The notes below the pieces were generated by a model. The model saw only the letters and a list, made by a program, of their open reading frames with translations. It was not told the origin of the DNA and ran no database searches. Below are positions 17,440-27,440 of a stretch of 64,000 nt of DNA, in pieces. The stretch is from the NCBI RefSeq assembly GCF_003201975.1, contig NZ_QJJQ01000007.1, positions 1 to 64,000 of the forward strand, given 5' to 3'. Every line of letters begins with the position of its first letter. Positions within the stretch are counted from its first letter, which is position 1. The translations under genes and the position numbers were made by a program. The DNA comes from Pseudogracilibacillus auburnensis. GTDB lineage: Bacteria > Bacillota > Bacilli > Bacillales > Amphibacillaceae.

Positions 17440-17815
17440 ATAAAAAAAAATAGTTAATATTTTAAAAAGAGGTTTGTAACTTTAAAGCTCGTCATGCATT
17501 CGCATTCCTCGCAGACCTTTTCAAGTTAACTGAAATAATAATCTCATTTTGTGCCGGTCTGCTCTACCACTGAGCTACTGTGGAATAAAATAAATTAGTT
17601 ATAACATTCTAAAAAGAGGTTTGTAACTTTAAAGCTCGTCATGCATTCGCATTCCTCGCAGACCTTTTCAAGTTAACTGAAATAATAATCTCATTTTGTG
17701 CCGGTCTGCTCTACCACTGAGCTACTGTGGAATAAAATAAATTAGTTATAATATTCTAAAAAAAGGTTTGTAACTTTAAAGCTCGTCATGCATTCGCATT
17801 CCTCGCAGATCTTTC
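17440..17815 (-). repeat. Tandem repeat (about 146 bp, 2.6 units) carrying tRNA-Asn 5' fragments
   Basis: Two full units and a partial third are nearly identical. Each full unit, read on the minus strand, holds an AT-rich leader and then the first 25 nt of tRNA-Asn (at 17707-17731 and 17560-17584) before running into the next unit. In units 2 and 3 the leader has TTACAA and TATAAC separated by 17 bp, a plausible promoter; in the unit next to the intact tRNA the -10 is poorer. The pattern suggests duplication of the promoter-proximal end of the operon. Confidence 0.88.
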
Positions 17816-17956
17816 TAAGTAGTACTAAGTAAATCCTAATCTTGAAATGTTGTGTCCCTCGATATTATAATTCAAAAGAAATAGCTTGTCCAATAAAGTA
17901 AACGTATGATAGGAGATGTTTTATTTTATGTATTGCTAAAACAGACGACAAGATAT

Positions 17957-17985
17957 AATTTACCACGGATTTAATATCTTGTCAA
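17957..17985 (-). promoter_or_regulatory. Candidate main promoter of the tRNA operon
   Basis: Minus-strand TTGACA and TAAATT are separated by 17 bp. The site overlaps an inverted repeat, ACAAGATAT/ATATCTTGT. It lies upstream of the tandem repeat, about 520 bp before tRNA-Asn, and is the best consensus match in the region. Confidence 0.55.
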
Positions 17986-18037
17986 TATTTTTTTGAAAAA
18001 AATTAATAAAACATCCCATACATACCTTTTTATTCGA

Positions 18038-19675
18038 TTATTGGCTATCATTTAATACTTCTTCAGCAATATTTACAGCATGATCACCGATTCTTTCCAA
18101 ATTACTAATAATATCAACAAATACTATTCCAGCGGAACCGGAACATAGCCCTTCATTCATTCTAATAATGTGTTTTTTGCGGAATTTTCTTTCCATCTTA
18201 TCAATTTGGTCTTCTTTTTGGACAACGACTAATGCCTCTTCCCTATCCATAAGCTCTAGCGCCTTTACAGCCTGTTTAACCGTTAAAATTGTTAAATCAA
18301 ACATTTCATGTAAATCTTCATGAGCATGCTCTGTTAAATTAATTTTATTAGAAATTTTATATTCCATTAATTCAATGATATTTTCAAAATGGTCGCCAAT
18401 TCTTTCGATATCACGAACCGAATCCATTAAGGCTGTATGTTTTGCGCTTTCTGCCTCAGATAAAATACCACTAGAAATACTAACTAAATAATTGGTTATT
18501 TCCCTATCCAAACTATTCAGTGCTCCTTCTATTTGCATCGCCATTTCCGAATGTTTTTCCTGTTGCGTCATTACGTATAAACTCGTCTCTTCTAATCCTT
18601 TAACACTATACTCACCCATACGAATAATTTCTGCTTTCGCTTGTGATAAAGCGACAGTGGATGATTGTTGGATAAAAATAGGATCCAAATGTTTTGATTT
18701 ATATTCGACCGTTATATCTTCACCAGGAACTAATTTTGTCACAATCCAAGCTAAGGCACCAATAAACGGGAATTGAATAATTGTATTTGCGATGTTAAAG
18801 CTTCCATGTGCAAACGCTAATGTCATTTCTGGATTCAAATTTAATGAAGCTTGTAAAAAGCTTACATATTTAATAAAAAGTCCTAAAACAAATAAAAAGA
18901 TAGTAGCACCGATTAAATTAAATAATACATGCGTAAAAGCAGCTCTTCTTGCTGCAACTGATGCACCTAATGCTGCGAGAACTGCTGTAATTGTCGTTCC
19001 AATATTATCCCCAAATAAAACTGGGACTGCGGCATGTAAAGAGATTGCTCCTTCCGCATATAACCCTTGCAATATTCCAATTGTCGCACTAGAACTTTGT
19101 ACGACTAACGTAAACACTGTACCGATGACAACCCCTAAAATAGGATTATCACTCATATTAACCGTAAGTTCATGGAAAAATTCTAGTTCTCTTAATGGTG
19201 CCATACCATTACTCATTAATTTTAAACCAAAAAACAAAGAACCAAAACCGAAAATAGCTTGTCCAAGAATATTGATCTTTTGATTGTTAAAAAAGAATAG
19301 TAAAAAGCACCCAATTGCAATGATTGGTAAAGAATATTCACTAATATTTAAACCAATAATAAAAGCAGTTACTGTTGTACCAATATTTGCTCCCATAATG
19401 ACACCAATTGCTTGTCTAAGCGTCATAAATCCAGCATTCACTAAAGCAACTGTTAAAACCGTTGTACCTGAACTACTTTGAATTAAGACTGTAACAAGTG
19501 CACCTGCTAGTACTCCTAAAAAAGGATTGCTCGTAAATTTATCTAAGATATCCCTTAATTTATCCCCAGCAGATTTTTGTAAACCTTCTCCCATATACTT
19601 TATCCCGAGAAGGAAAATTCCTAGTCCGCCAATAAATTCAAATAAAATTGATTGTAAATCTACTGTATCAGCCAA
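18038..19675 (-). CDS. Na/Pi cotransporter family protein with C-terminal PhoU-like domain
   Basis: A 545-residue protein. The membrane part (about 1-320) carries the two inverted QSSS motifs of the Na+/phosphate (NptA/PF02690) family: LIQSSSGTT near residue 65 and VVQSSSATIG near 190. The hydrophilic C-terminal part (about 340-540) is all-helical with two PhoU-like repeats, each ending in an ERIGDH motif. It probably moves phosphate in or out with sodium. Start is a TTG with AGGTGAT upstream. B. subtilis has no such gene at this site. Confidence 0.88.
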   Translation of the reverse strand: MADTVDLQSILFEFIGGLGIFLLGIKYMGEGLQKSAGDKLRDILDKFTSNPFLGVLAGALVTVLIQSSSGTTVLTVALVNAGFMTLRQAIGVIMGANIGTTVTAFIIGLNISEYSLPIIAIGCFLLFFFNNQKINILGQAIFGFGSLFFGLKLMSNGMAPLRELEFFHELTVNMSDNPILGVVIGTVFTLVVQSSSATIGILQGLYAEGAISLHAAVPVLFGDNIGTTITAVLAALGASVAARRAAFTHVLFNLIGATIFLFVLGLFIKYVSFLQASLNLNPEMTLAFAHGSFNIANTIIQFPFIGALAWIVTKLVPGEDITVEYKSKHLDPIFIQQSSTVALSQAKAEIIRMGEYSVKGLEETSLYVMTQQEKHSEMAMQIEGALNSLDREITNYLVSISSGILSEAESAKHTALMDSVRDIERIGDHFENIIELMEYKISNKINLTEHAHEDLHEMFDLTILTVKQAVKALELMDREEALVVVQKEDQIDKMERKFRKKHIIRMNEGLCSGSAGIVFVDIISNLERIGDHAVNIAEEVLNDSQ

Positions 19676-19795
19676 TTCTTTATCACCTACAAGTTAATAT
19701 AGTAATGCTCCAGTCCCTATTATTAAAAAATATTTTGTTTTTGTAAAGTGTGTTTTGTAAAATTAACATTAAATTTACAATCGATCTTATAAATA

Positions 19796-20434
19796 TTATT
19801 TTTCTAGTTCTTTTACTAATATTCTTGTGCCATCCACATCTGTTATTTGAATTTTTGTGCCTTTTTTGATCCACTGTGCATTGGAAATAGCACTATATTC
19901 TTTTTTGTCAATTTCAATTGTTCCCACAGGACGCAAATCTGTTAAAGTGACTCCTTCTTTTCCAATTAATTGAATATATTCCTCATTTAAAGAAGAATAA
20001 CCTGCTTCTTTTGTCAACCGATCTTTTAACGTAATTTTACTCCACATATTTCTTCTTTTAAATACTTTTAAAAATGTAAACGAAAGTGCGGCACCTAAAA
20101 TAACTCCAATAAAGGCGTACAAGCCTGCAAAAAAGTTGGGAGCAGCTAAAACAACGGAAAATGTCATTCCAGCTAAACCAAGTGTACCAAGTGTTCCATC
20201 ATTAATAATTTTACCATCAATGAGTATAAGTAATAGTCCTACGAAATAAATAATAAGCATGATAACAAAGGTGGATGGATCAACTATATTAATATAAAAA
20301 TAAAGAACAATAAAACTAATCCCTAATAGTGCAAACAATCCACGCATATTTACTAATATTTCTCCAATTAGAAATAATGTGCCTAAACCAACTATAACAA
20401 ATCCAATCCAGCTTGTATCTAAAAGTGCAGCCAT
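19796..20434 (-). CDS. Short NfeD-family membrane protein
   Basis: A 212-residue protein. Four or five hydrophobic segments fill residues 5-120, followed by a soluble C-terminal domain (about 140-212) with LIGKEGVTLTDLRPVGTIEID. This is the OB-fold signature of NfeD; the longer NfeD next to floA in this window has a similar GKEGISVTPLRPAG stretch. It lacks the ClpP-like protease part. NfeD proteins partner with SPFH/flotillin proteins, but none is adjacent here. GGAGG lies about 9 nt before the ATG. Confidence 0.85.
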   Translation of the reverse strand: MAALLDTSWIGFVIVGLGTLFLIGEILVNMRGLFALLGISFIVLYFYINIVDPSTFVIMLIIYFVGLLLILIDGKIINDGTLGTLGLAGMTFSVVLAAPNFFAGLYAFIGVILGAALSFTFLKVFKRRNMWSKITLKDRLTKEAGYSSLNEEYIQLIGKEGVTLTDLRPVGTIEIDKKEYSAISNAQWIKKGTKIQITDVDGTRILVKELEK

Positions 20435-20478
20435 TTTTCTCTTCCTCCTTTTTAAATATAAATAGGGTGGTATCGTAT

Positions 20479-20793
20479 ATGTATTACGTAAAAAGAATTT
20501 GTCTTTATACTTGTATTATACTGTTAATTTTAAGTTTGTATAATGATTTTACAAAAGGGTCTACTTCATTTATAACACCTAATCATGAAGTAGAAACAAT
20601 AAATGGTATTACCGTAATGAAAATAAAGGTCCATCCAGGTGATACGATTTTATCCGTCTCTGAACGAATAAATAAGGTTCAAGTAGAAAACCTACGTATT
20701 GACCAAATAATGACTGATTTTCAAATCGTTAATCCAAATGCAGATGTTCATGCATTATCTCCAAATACATATTATTATTTTCCAGTCTATTAA
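20479..20793 (+). CDS. yqfZ: YqfZ-like membrane-anchored LysM-type protein
   Basis: A 104-residue protein with an N-terminal anchor (about 5-21) and one LysM-like module at the C-terminus (MKIKVHPGDTILSVSERI ... QIVNPNADVHALSPNTYYYFPVY). LysM modules bind peptidoglycan. The chosen ATG has AGGGTGG 8 nt upstream; a longer frame starts inside the divergent nfeD gene and is unlikely. Size, topology and neighbourhood fit YqfZ of B. subtilis. Confidence 0.8.
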   Translation: MYYVKRICLYTCIILLILSLYNDFTKGSTSFITPNHEVETINGITVMKIKVHPGDTILSVSERINKVQVENLRIDQIMTDFQIVNPNADVHALSPNTYYYFPVY

Positions 20794-20821
20794 AACTTTA
20801 CCATGAACGTTTTCATGTAAA

Positions 20822-20848
20822 AAGGGCTGAATGACATCAGCCCAAACA
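20822..20848 (-). terminator. Terminator of yqfX
   Basis: GGGCTGA and TCAGCCC form the stem with a 6-nt loop; on the minus strand it is followed by TTTTTAC. It lies between convergent yqfZ and yqfX. Confidence 0.8.
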
Positions 20849-20858
20849 TTTAATTCAT

Positions 20859-21236
20859 CTATATTAGTGGTAATATAAATAATCGGATAAGAATCGATAA
20901 AACCCCAATTATAATAGCTGTATTTCCTAATATAGCCGCCTCACGATTTCTTGCTACAAATCCTAGTATAATTCCTGCTCCTGCAAACAGAAGTGGGATG
21001 AAGAAAAAGGAAATAACACTAAGTGCTACCGCAATCCAACCGTATACGCTTTGCACATCTGGATCATTTCGATCGCGATCTCGGTCACGGTCACGACCTT
21101 TTCTAATCACATCATCATCCGTTATTTCAGTTGCAGTCTCTTCCCTAAAATCCCGGTCCAGATTTCTATCATCATCAAGAACCGGATGACCTTTACGATC
21201 TCTTTGTCGTTGATCATTTAAACGCTGATTTTCCAT
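20859..21236 (-). CDS. yqfX: YqfX-like membrane protein with Arg-Asp repeat
   Basis: A 125-residue protein. The first 60 residues are very hydrophilic and include GRDRDRDRDRND, an alternating Arg-Asp stretch. Two hydrophobic segments follow (about 62-92 and 100-123, IAVALSVISFFFIPLLFAG and LGNTAIIIGVLSILIRLF). The layout matches YqfX of B. subtilis, function unknown. AGGGGGT lies about 9 nt before the ATG. Confidence 0.75.
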   Translation of the reverse strand: MENQRLNDQRQRDRKGHPVLDDDRNLDRDFREETATEITDDDVIRKGRDRDRDRDRNDPDVQSVYGWIAVALSVISFFFIPLLFAGAGIILGFVARNREAAILGNTAIIIGVLSILIRLFILPLI

Positions 21237-21314
21237 GAACTTGTACCCCCTTTGTATTAAGGTAAGTATAGTTTATGGAATATATCTTGTTTCATTTATG
21301 TTAGTTATTTCATA

Positions 21315-22205
21315 TTAGCTCATTATTTTCTTCAATAAATCTTGATCAAATGTACCGTTTTTAAGCATGTCAATTTCAAATTTATACGGTGGTTTTTTGT
21401 TTTTCTTATCTTCTCCAACATAAGGAGTTTCCAATATTTTTGGTATATCTGTAAATTCCTCATGAAAAATAACATAATGTAGTGGCTCAAAACCGATATG
21501 ACCAAAACCAATATTTTCATGTCGATCTTTTCCAGCACCACGTTCATTTTTACTATCGTTCACATGGATAACTTTAATGCGATCCACACCAATTATTTTG
21601 TCAAATTCGTTTAGAACATCGTCAAAACCATCTTTCACATGGTACCCTGCATCATGAATATGACATGTGTCAAGGCATACAGTTAATTTATCGTTATGTG
21701 TTACTCCATCGATAATTTTTGCTAATTCATCAAAACTTCTACCAATTTCAGTCCCTTTACCAGCCATTGTTTCAAGTGCTATGTGAACTTTCTGATCTTT
21801 TTGAAGTACTTCATTTAATCCTTCAATAATTTTATTAATTCCTTCATCTACTCCAGCTCCAACATGTGCCCCAGGATGTAAAACAATTTGAGTAGCACCA
21901 ACTGCTTCTGTTCGTTCGATTTCATTTTGTAAAAAGGTAACACCTAGTTCAAAGGTTGCTGGCTTCGTTGTATTAGCAATATTGATAATATAAGGAGCAT
22001 GGACAATAATGTCATTAATTCCATGTTCATTCATATGGGTTTGTCCCGCTTCTATATTTAATTCTTCAATTGGTTTTCTCCGTGTATTTTGTGGTGCGCC
22101 TGTGTAAATCATAAACGTATTTGCACCATAAGATGTTGCTTCTTCGCTTGAACCGAGTAGCATTTTTTTACCACTCATTGAAACATGTGAACCTAACTTT
22201 ACCAT
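21315..22205 (-). CDS. nfo: Endonuclease IV (AP endonuclease)
   Basis: A 296-residue DNA repair enzyme that cuts the backbone 5' to abasic sites; in Bacillus it also protects spores. The trinuclear zinc ligands appear in order: [49 protein letters not shown] and LETP. The length is normal and the ATG has GGGGTGG upstream. The helicase gene cshB lies 13 bp upstream, so they share an operon. Confidence 0.97.
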   Translation of the reverse strand: MVKLGSHVSMSGKKMLLGSSEEATSYGANTFMIYTGAPQNTRRKPIEELNIEAGQTHMNEHGINDIIVHAPYIINIANTTKPATFELGVTFLQNEIERTEAVGATQIVLHPGAHVGAGVDEGINKIIEGLNEVLQKDQKVHIALETMAGKGTEIGRSFDELAKIIDGVTHNDKLTVCLDTCHIHDAGYHVKDGFDDVLNEFDKIIGVDRIKVIHVNDSKNERGAGKDRHENIGFGHIGFEPLHYVIFHEEFTDIPKILETPYVGEDKKNKKPPYKFEIDMLKNGTFDQDLLKKIMS

Positions 22206-22218
22206 GATTCCACCCCAT

Positions 22219-23535
22219 TTATGTTCTTTTCTGACGACTTTCTTTTTTTAACTGTCGCTTTATTCTTTCTTGTTGTTGCTTCATTCTTTTTTTGTATCCT
22301 GGTTTCACTTTTTTGGGTTTTTTAACCCGTTTCCATGCTTCTCGATCTAACGTCGTTGTAAGATCTTTTCTTCGTTCTCTTTTATTATAATGATTACTTT
22401 CAATCCATTCACCATTTTTTATATCCGAATAAATAAAGGTAATTCCTTTTTTCTCTAACTCATCTATTAATGGAATATCTGCTTCAGTAAAAAAACTAAT
22501 CGCAGTTCCTTCAAGGCCCGCTCGAGCAGTTCTGCCTACGCGATGAATGTAAAACTCAATTTCTTTCGGTAATTCCACATTAATTACATGACTTGCTCCT
22601 TTTATGTCAATGCCCCGTGACGCTAGATCAGTTGCTACAATATACTCATAACGAAGATCATGAATTGCCTTAACCATCCGCTTACGCTCACGGCTCGATA
22701 ATCCACCATGTAATACTCCTACATTTAATCCTTTTGCACTTAAGATATCTCCTAATTCATCCGCAGTTTCCTTGCTATTTGTAAAGAGGAGCGCCACATA
22801 GGGCTGAATTGCTTTTGATATGTCCATCACTTTTCCTGCTAAATCCTGATGTTTTTTTTCAACGAGTCGGTGTTTCATCGATTCCGGAGACAATCCATTC
22901 TGAATCTTAATATGAGTTGGTTGTTGTAAATATTTTTTTAAAAAATGCTGTAATTGTTGTGGAAAAGTTGCTGAAAAAACAAGTATTTGTACATCTTTTT
23001 TACTGCGAACTAAAAGTTCATCTATCGTATCGATAAATCGCAAATCAAGCATCAAATCGGCTTCATCGATAACAAAGGAAGTAGCTGAATAGATGGAGAG
23101 AACACCCTCGTTCACCATATCCAATATTCTACCTGGTGTCCCGACGACAATCTGAGGTGTTTTCTCCAATTGTTTGATCATTCGCTTTCTATCAAGGCCA
23201 CCAACAATTAAACGGGAAGTCCAAATTTGTTCTTTTTTTGCAAGCTTCGTTATCGTTTTAATCTCTTCAAAAATTTGCATGGATAACTCTCGTGTGGGTG
23301 CCGTAATAATAACTTGCACCTCAGCTTTTGTTTCATCCATTTTATTTAGTAATGGTAATAAATAAGCATGCGTTTTACCCGAACCAGTTTGCGATTCGCC
23401 TATCATACTTTTGCCAGCCAAAATATGCGGAATTGCTTTTCTTTGTATCTCTGTTGGATGTTTAAAATATAATTGATGAATCACTTTTTGTATCGTTTCA
23501 TTTAGAGCTAGTTTATTAAAATTATTTTCGTCCAT
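22219..23535 (-). CDS. cshB: DEAD-box RNA helicase CshB
   Basis: A 438-residue RNA helicase. Motifs run in order: Q motif region [23 protein letters not shown] (Walker A), [16 protein letters not shown] (here DEAD), SATFP, RGIDI and [10 protein letters not shown]. The tail after residue 380 is strongly basic ([15 protein letters not shown]), typical of RNA-binding extensions in CshB. CshB acts in cold-related RNA remodelling in B. subtilis. The ATG has AAAGGAG upstream. It sits between yqfO and nfo. Confidence 0.95.
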   Translation of the reverse strand: MDENNFNKLALNETIQKVIHQLYFKHPTEIQRKAIPHILAGKSMIGESQTGSGKTHAYLLPLLNKMDETKAEVQVIITAPTRELSMQIFEEIKTITKLAKKEQIWTSRLIVGGLDRKRMIKQLEKTPQIVVGTPGRILDMVNEGVLSIYSATSFVIDEADLMLDLRFIDTIDELLVRSKKDVQILVFSATFPQQLQHFLKKYLQQPTHIKIQNGLSPESMKHRLVEKKHQDLAGKVMDISKAIQPYVALLFTNSKETADELGDILSAKGLNVGVLHGGLSSRERKRMVKAIHDLRYEYIVATDLASRGIDIKGASHVINVELPKEIEFYIHRVGRTARAGLEGTAISFFTEADIPLIDELEKKGITFIYSDIKNGEWIESNHYNKRERRKDLTTTLDREAWKRVKKPKKVKPGYKKRMKQQQERIKRQLKKESRQKRT

Positions 23536-23553
23536 TTTCGTACTCCTTTAAGG

Positions 23554-24660
23554 TTATATAAATTGAAATGGATTCGTATTTGTGTTCGAGACAATAACTG
23601 GGAGATTCGCAAACTGATTAGTTAAATAAAGCTTCGTTGCCTTTTTCATAATTTCTTCAATATAATGACCAGGGTCGATGATTGCAAGTCCCATTTCTAA
23701 TGCTTCTTGTGCATGATGGAATGTCATATCCCCCGTAATATAAACGTCAGCACCCATTTTTTTAGCTTGGTGAAGGAACTTTTCACCGCTACCTCCAACT
23801 ACAGCAACCTTTTTCACTTGCTTCGTTAAGTCTCCAACGACCCGTAAACAATCAATATGAAATGTTTGTTTTACCTTTTCTGAAAATGCTTGTAGTGTTA
23901 TCGTCTCTTGTAAAGAACCAATTCTTCCTAATCCAAACGTCTCTCCAGCATATTCAAGTGGAAATAGATCATAGGCAACCTCTTCATAAGGATGAGCTTT
24001 TTTCATCGCCGAAAGGACTTTAGCTACATTATTTTCTTGTACAACAGTTTCCATTTTTACTTCGTCGACCATTTCAAGTTCTTTTGTCCGACCAATAAAA
24101 GGATTCGTTCCTTCCTGTGGCATGAATGTACCTTGCCCTTTCGATTGAAAAGTACAATGACTATAGTTTCCAATATGACCAGCACCAGCATTGCCTAAAG
24201 CTTCTCTAACCTGATCGCTATGGGTTTTTGGAACAAAAACGATAAGTTTAAATAACTTTTCCTTATACACATCAAGTAAATGCTTCGTAGCCTTTATTTC
24301 TAATGCTTCACAAAGCAAATCATTAACACCATTTTTTGCTATATCTAAATTTGTATGTGCTGCATATACAGTGATATCATGTTTGATCAATTTCTCGATT
24401 ACTTTTCCTTTGATAGAGTGAACATCAATATTTTTGATTGATTTAAAAAGTAGAGGGTGATGGGCAATAAGTAAATTTACATCATTTTCAATCGCCTCGT
24501 CAACAACTGATTCCAAGACATCTAACGTGATCATGACCTTCGTTGTTTTTGTTAATGTTGATCCTATTTGTAAACCAACATTATCCCACCCATACGCAAG
24601 TCGTTTTGGAGCCCAGTTTTCAAGTGCATTAAAAATAGTGCCATGGTTAATATTGCTCAA
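23554..24660 (-). CDS. yqfO: Nif3-family protein YqfO (NGG1p-interacting factor 3-like)
   Basis: A 368-residue protein with two Nif3 halves split by an inserted CutA-like domain (about 130-230, LIVFVPKTHSDQVREALGNA to AMKKAHPYEEVAYD). Metal-site motifs are IAHHPLLF near residue 66 and THTNLD-like AAHTNLD. Family members bind two metals; the substrate is unclear, though GTP cyclohydrolase I type 2-like names are sometimes used. The start is a TTG 7 nt after GGAGG and overlaps the trmK stop by 4 bp. The longer frame from an upstream ATG lacks a ribosome site. Confidence 0.9.
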   Translation of the reverse strand: MSNINHGTIFNALENWAPKRLAYGWDNVGLQIGSTLTKTTKVMITLDVLESVVDEAIENDVNLLIAHHPLLFKSIKNIDVHSIKGKVIEKLIKHDITVYAAHTNLDIAKNGVNDLLCEALEIKATKHLLDVYKEKLFKLIVFVPKTHSDQVREALGNAGAGHIGNYSHCTFQSKGQGTFMPQEGTNPFIGRTKELEMVDEVKMETVVQENNVAKVLSAMKKAHPYEEVAYDLFPLEYAGETFGLGRIGSLQETITLQAFSEKVKQTFHIDCLRVVGDLTKQVKKVAVVGGSGEKFLHQAKKMGADVYITGDMTFHHAQEALEMGLAIIDPGHYIEEIMKKATKLYLTNQFANLPVIVSNTNTNPFQFI

Positions 24661-25364
24661 GTTAAAACCTCCTCCATCCATTGTAACTGTTTTTTATATA
24701 AATGAAGCTTTGTCTCCTCTTTATTTTTCGCTTTTTCCATATTACTCGTTATATGGAGCAATTTTTTTCGTTCATCTTGCCATTTTTTAATAAAGACAGG
24801 AGATTTCTCTTGCATTAGCAGTGGACCAAACATCAATTGTTTCCCTAAATGTTCAGCTGGATCGTAAATATTTACAGTTGAATCTCGCTCCGCTACTAAC
24901 ACTTCGTATATATGATTATTTTCCATTAAAATGATTTCATTTATTAAGGAATAATTGTTTGCCAAAAATGTTTTCCTGACGCTGGAAGCATGGATGTTCG
25001 GTTGTGCAATAATTTTATGAACAGCAGATAATTTATTTTTACCTTCCTCCATTATATTGGCAATTAATGAGCCACCCATCCCTGCTATCACAACTTCATT
25101 CACATGATCGTTTTCATTAATAATTTGTAATCCATTGCCCAAACGAACATCAATTCGTTCAGACAAATCATAATATTCTACTGTTTCTTGTGCACGTTTA
25201 AGGGGACCTTCTTTAACTTCTCCTGCTATTGCCTGTACAGTTTGATCTGATAAACAAACATAACAAGGTAAATAGGCATGATCTGATCCGATATCGGCAA
25301 ACAAAGAGTTTGAGGAAATAAAAGATGCTATGGTTTGTAGTCGTTTAGATAATTTTATGCTCAT
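24657..25364 (-). CDS. trmK: tRNA (adenine(22)-N(1))-methyltransferase TrmK
   Basis: A 235-residue SAM-dependent enzyme making m1A22 in tRNA. The SAM-binding motif FADIGSDHAYLPCYV is near residue 30, and NEVVIAGMGGSLI supplies the catalytic loop, followed by a C-terminal coiled coil rich in Lys and Glu. The chosen ATG has AAGGTGG 5 nt upstream; the longer frame adds 12 residues that do not match the family. It is coupled to yqfO by overlap. Confidence 0.93.
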   Translation of the reverse strand: MSIKLSKRLQTIASFISSNSLFADIGSDHAYLPCYVCLSDQTVQAIAGEVKEGPLKRAQETVEYYDLSERIDVRLGNGLQIINENDHVNEVVIAGMGGSLIANIMEEGKNKLSAVHKIIAQPNIHASSVRKTFLANNYSLINEIILMENNHIYEVLVAERDSTVNIYDPAEHLGKQLMFGPLLMQEKSPVFIKKWQDERKKLLHITSNMEKAKNKEETKLHLYKKQLQWMEEVLT

Positions 25365-25428
25365 ACTATCCACCTTGTATTTGAAAAATAATGTAATCAA
25401 TACGAGATTCTTATCTGCAAAAGTCGAA

Positions 25429-25460
25429 AAGCTTTCTGTTCCACAGAAAGCTTATACTTT
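25429..25460 (-). terminator. Terminator of cccA
   Basis: AAGCTTTCTGT and ACAGAAAGCTT pair perfectly; on the minus strand the stem is followed by TTTTCGAC, a weak T-run. Confidence 0.65.
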
Positions 25461-25471
25461 AGTTCTAATCA

Positions 25472-25840
25472 TTATTTCATTTCACTTAGCCATTCTGTTA
25501 ATAAGTCGGCTTCTTCTTTACTTACTAAACCACCAGGCATTGTACCTTGACCATTCATAATGATATTATTGATTTCATCTGCTGAAAGCTCACTTCCAAC
25601 TTTCGTAAGATTTGGTCCAGCTCCACCAGATAAATCTTGTCCATGACAACCAGCACATGAATTAGCAAAAACTGCTTCAGGATCTGTTTCCACTTCTCCC
25701 TCTTCCACTACTTCTTCCCCACCATTTTCTTCTGCAAGTCGAATATCATCACGTTGATGCACGCCAACATAAAATACGATAATCGCAACAAAAATACCTA
25801 CGATAGCAATAATTCCGAATGGGAGAACATTTTTCTTCAT
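25472..25840 (-). CDS. cccA: Membrane-anchored cytochrome c550
   Basis: A 122-residue small c-type cytochrome. One N-terminal membrane anchor (about 7-26) is followed by an acidic linker ([14 protein letters not shown]) and a haem domain with CAGCH near residues 63-67 and the likely axial Met in GTMPGG near 100. It carries electrons at the outer face of the membrane. It lies upstream of sigA in this orientation, as in B. subtilis. AAGGAGG lies 9 nt before the ATG. Confidence 0.95.
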   Translation of the reverse strand: MKKNVLPFGIIAIVGIFVAIIVFYVGVHQRDDIRLAEENGGEEVVEEGEVETDPEAVFANSCAGCHGQDLSGGAGPNLTKVGSELSADEINNIIMNGQGTMPGGLVSKEEADLLTEWLSEMK

Positions 25841-26009
25841 GACGCTTTTTCCTCCTTATGTAATTGTTGATGTTCTTTTATGTAAAGACTATCCTTATTC
25901 TACTCGAAATCAAGGTTAGATTAAAGTAATAATACATCTGAACAATCAATTATCATAAAATTGTTAAAATTATTGACTAATGACAAAGAATACGGTAGGC
26001 TTAATTGCA

Positions 26010-26193
26010 CATTAGAAAACTTGGCATTTACGAAAGAAAACATACTCTTTCATCGGGGTATGCCGACGTTAGGCGCAAAGCCTGTCCTTAGTCGGCCTTC
26101 CTTAAAATAGCCGCTAAGCGATGACAAGGGTGATGTTACACTTATGTAAATAAGTGATAAGAGAGTAACGTATATACCAAGCCTTAATTGCAC
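26010..26193 (+). repeat. Dispersed repeat R2, copy B
   Basis: It shares about 145 bp with copies A and C. The first hairpin reads CATACTCT-TTCATC-GGGGTATG; compared with copy C (CATGCCCC) a G-U pair is replaced by A-U, so pairing is kept. CTTAATTGCAC occurs on both sides (26000 and 26183), but a very similar motif is internal to R2, so I do not call it a target-site duplication. The remaining gap between sigA and cccA is empty. Confidence 0.7.
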
Positions 26194-26297
26194 TTATGCG
26201 AGTCAAGAAAGGTTTATCCTTTCTCATCTGCTAAATTAAGCCATTCCTATCATTTGCTAGTATGTAAGTAATTTCATAATGAAAACTCATTATGAAA

Positions 26298-27410
26298 TTA
26301 CTCTAAAAAGTCTTTCAGACGTTTACTTCTACTCGGATGTCTTAACTTACGTAATGCCTTTGCTTCGATTTGTCGAATACGTTCTCTCGTTACACCGAAC
26401 ACTTTTCCAACCTCTTCCAATGTACGAGTGCGGCCATCGTCTAAACCAAAGCGTAACCGTAAAACATTTTCCTCACGATCAGTTAATGTGTCTAGAACGT
26501 CTTCTAATTGTTCTTTTAGTAATTCATATGCTGCATGATCCGATGGTGAAACAGCCTCTTGATCCTCAATAAAATCACCTAAATGTGAGTCATCTTCTTC
26601 CCCAATTGGCGTTTCTAATGAGACAGGCTCTTGCGCTATTTTTTGGATATCCCTTACTTTAGCTGGAGATAATTCCATCTCTTTTCCTATTTCTTCTGGA
26701 GTAGGCTCCCGTCCAAGATCTTGAAGTAATTGACGTTGTACTCTAATTAATTTATTAATTGTTTCCACCATATGGACTGGAATTCTAATCGTTCTAGCTT
26801 GATCTGCTATGGCACGAGTAATTGCTTGCCGAATCCACCATGTAGCATACGTACTAAATTTAAACCCTTTTTCATGGTCGAATTTTTCTACCGCTTTAAT
26901 GAGACCCATATTCCCTTCTTGAATTAAATCAAGAAATAGCATACCTCTACCTACATAGCGCTTCGCAATACTGACGACTAAACGTAAGTTAGCTTCAGCT
27001 AAAGCTCTACTTGCTTCTTCATCCCCATTTTTAATCCGAATCGCAAGGTCGACTTCCTCTTCTGCTGTCAGTAAATCAACTCTACCGATTTCTTTTAAAT
27101 ACATACGGACAGGGTCATTAATTTTAATTCCTAAAGGAACACTTAAGTCTCTTAGGTTATCTGCATCTGTTAAATCCTCTTTTAATGCTTCTTCATCTTC
27201 TGCATCACCAATAACCTCAACACCTTGTTCTTCGAGGTACTCATAAAATTCATCGATTTGTTCTGGTTCGATTTCAAACGTAGATAGCCTATCCGCTACC
27301 TCTTCATAGGCTAATACTCCAGCCTTTTTCCCTATTTCCAGTAATTCTTCTTTCACTTCTTCCAACGTTGCATCATTTTCCATCGTTTGAGAAGATTTAT
27401 TTTCAGTCAT
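26298..27410 (-). CDS. sigA: RNA polymerase principal sigma factor SigA (RpoD)
   Basis: A 370-residue housekeeping sigma factor. Region 1.1 at the N-terminus is acidic; region 1.2/2 follows with [20 protein letters not shown], the RpoD core [20 protein letters not shown] and [20 protein letters not shown]. Region 4 ends with [20 protein letters not shown]. Length equals the B. subtilis protein. The internal ATG with AAGGGG upstream gives the expected MTENKSSQ start. It follows dnaG by 30 bp, the conserved macromolecular-synthesis arrangement. Confidence 0.97.
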   Translation of the reverse strand: MTENKSSQTMENDATLEEVKEELLEIGKKAGVLAYEEVADRLSTFEIEPEQIDEFYEYLEEQGVEVIGDAEDEEALKEDLTDADNLRDLSVPLGIKINDPVRMYLKEIGRVDLLTAEEEVDLAIRIKNGDEEASRALAEANLRLVVSIAKRYVGRGMLFLDLIQEGNMGLIKAVEKFDHEKGFKFSTYATWWIRQAITRAIADQARTIRIPVHMVETINKLIRVQRQLLQDLGREPTPEEIGKEMELSPAKVRDIQKIAQEPVSLETPIGEEDDSHLGDFIEDQEAVSPSDHAAYELLKEQLEDVLDTLTDREENVLRLRFGLDDGRTRTLEEVGKVFGVTRERIRQIEAKALRKLRHPSRSKRLKDFLE

Positions 27411-27440
27411 AAGTCCCCTTCCCTCCTTGGTCATAACTCT

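Noticed and set aside
17440-17815. Repeat array considered as CRISPR
   Set aside because: Units are about 146 bp and nearly identical throughout, without short repeats and unique spacers.
17950-17995. Inverted repeat plus T-run read as a plus-strand terminator
   Set aside because: No plus-strand gene ends there, and the same bases form a better minus-strand promoter for the tRNAs.
26000-26193. CTTAATTGCAC on both sides of R2 copy B taken as a target-site duplication
   Set aside because: A near-identical motif occurs inside R2, and copies A and C show no such flanking pair.
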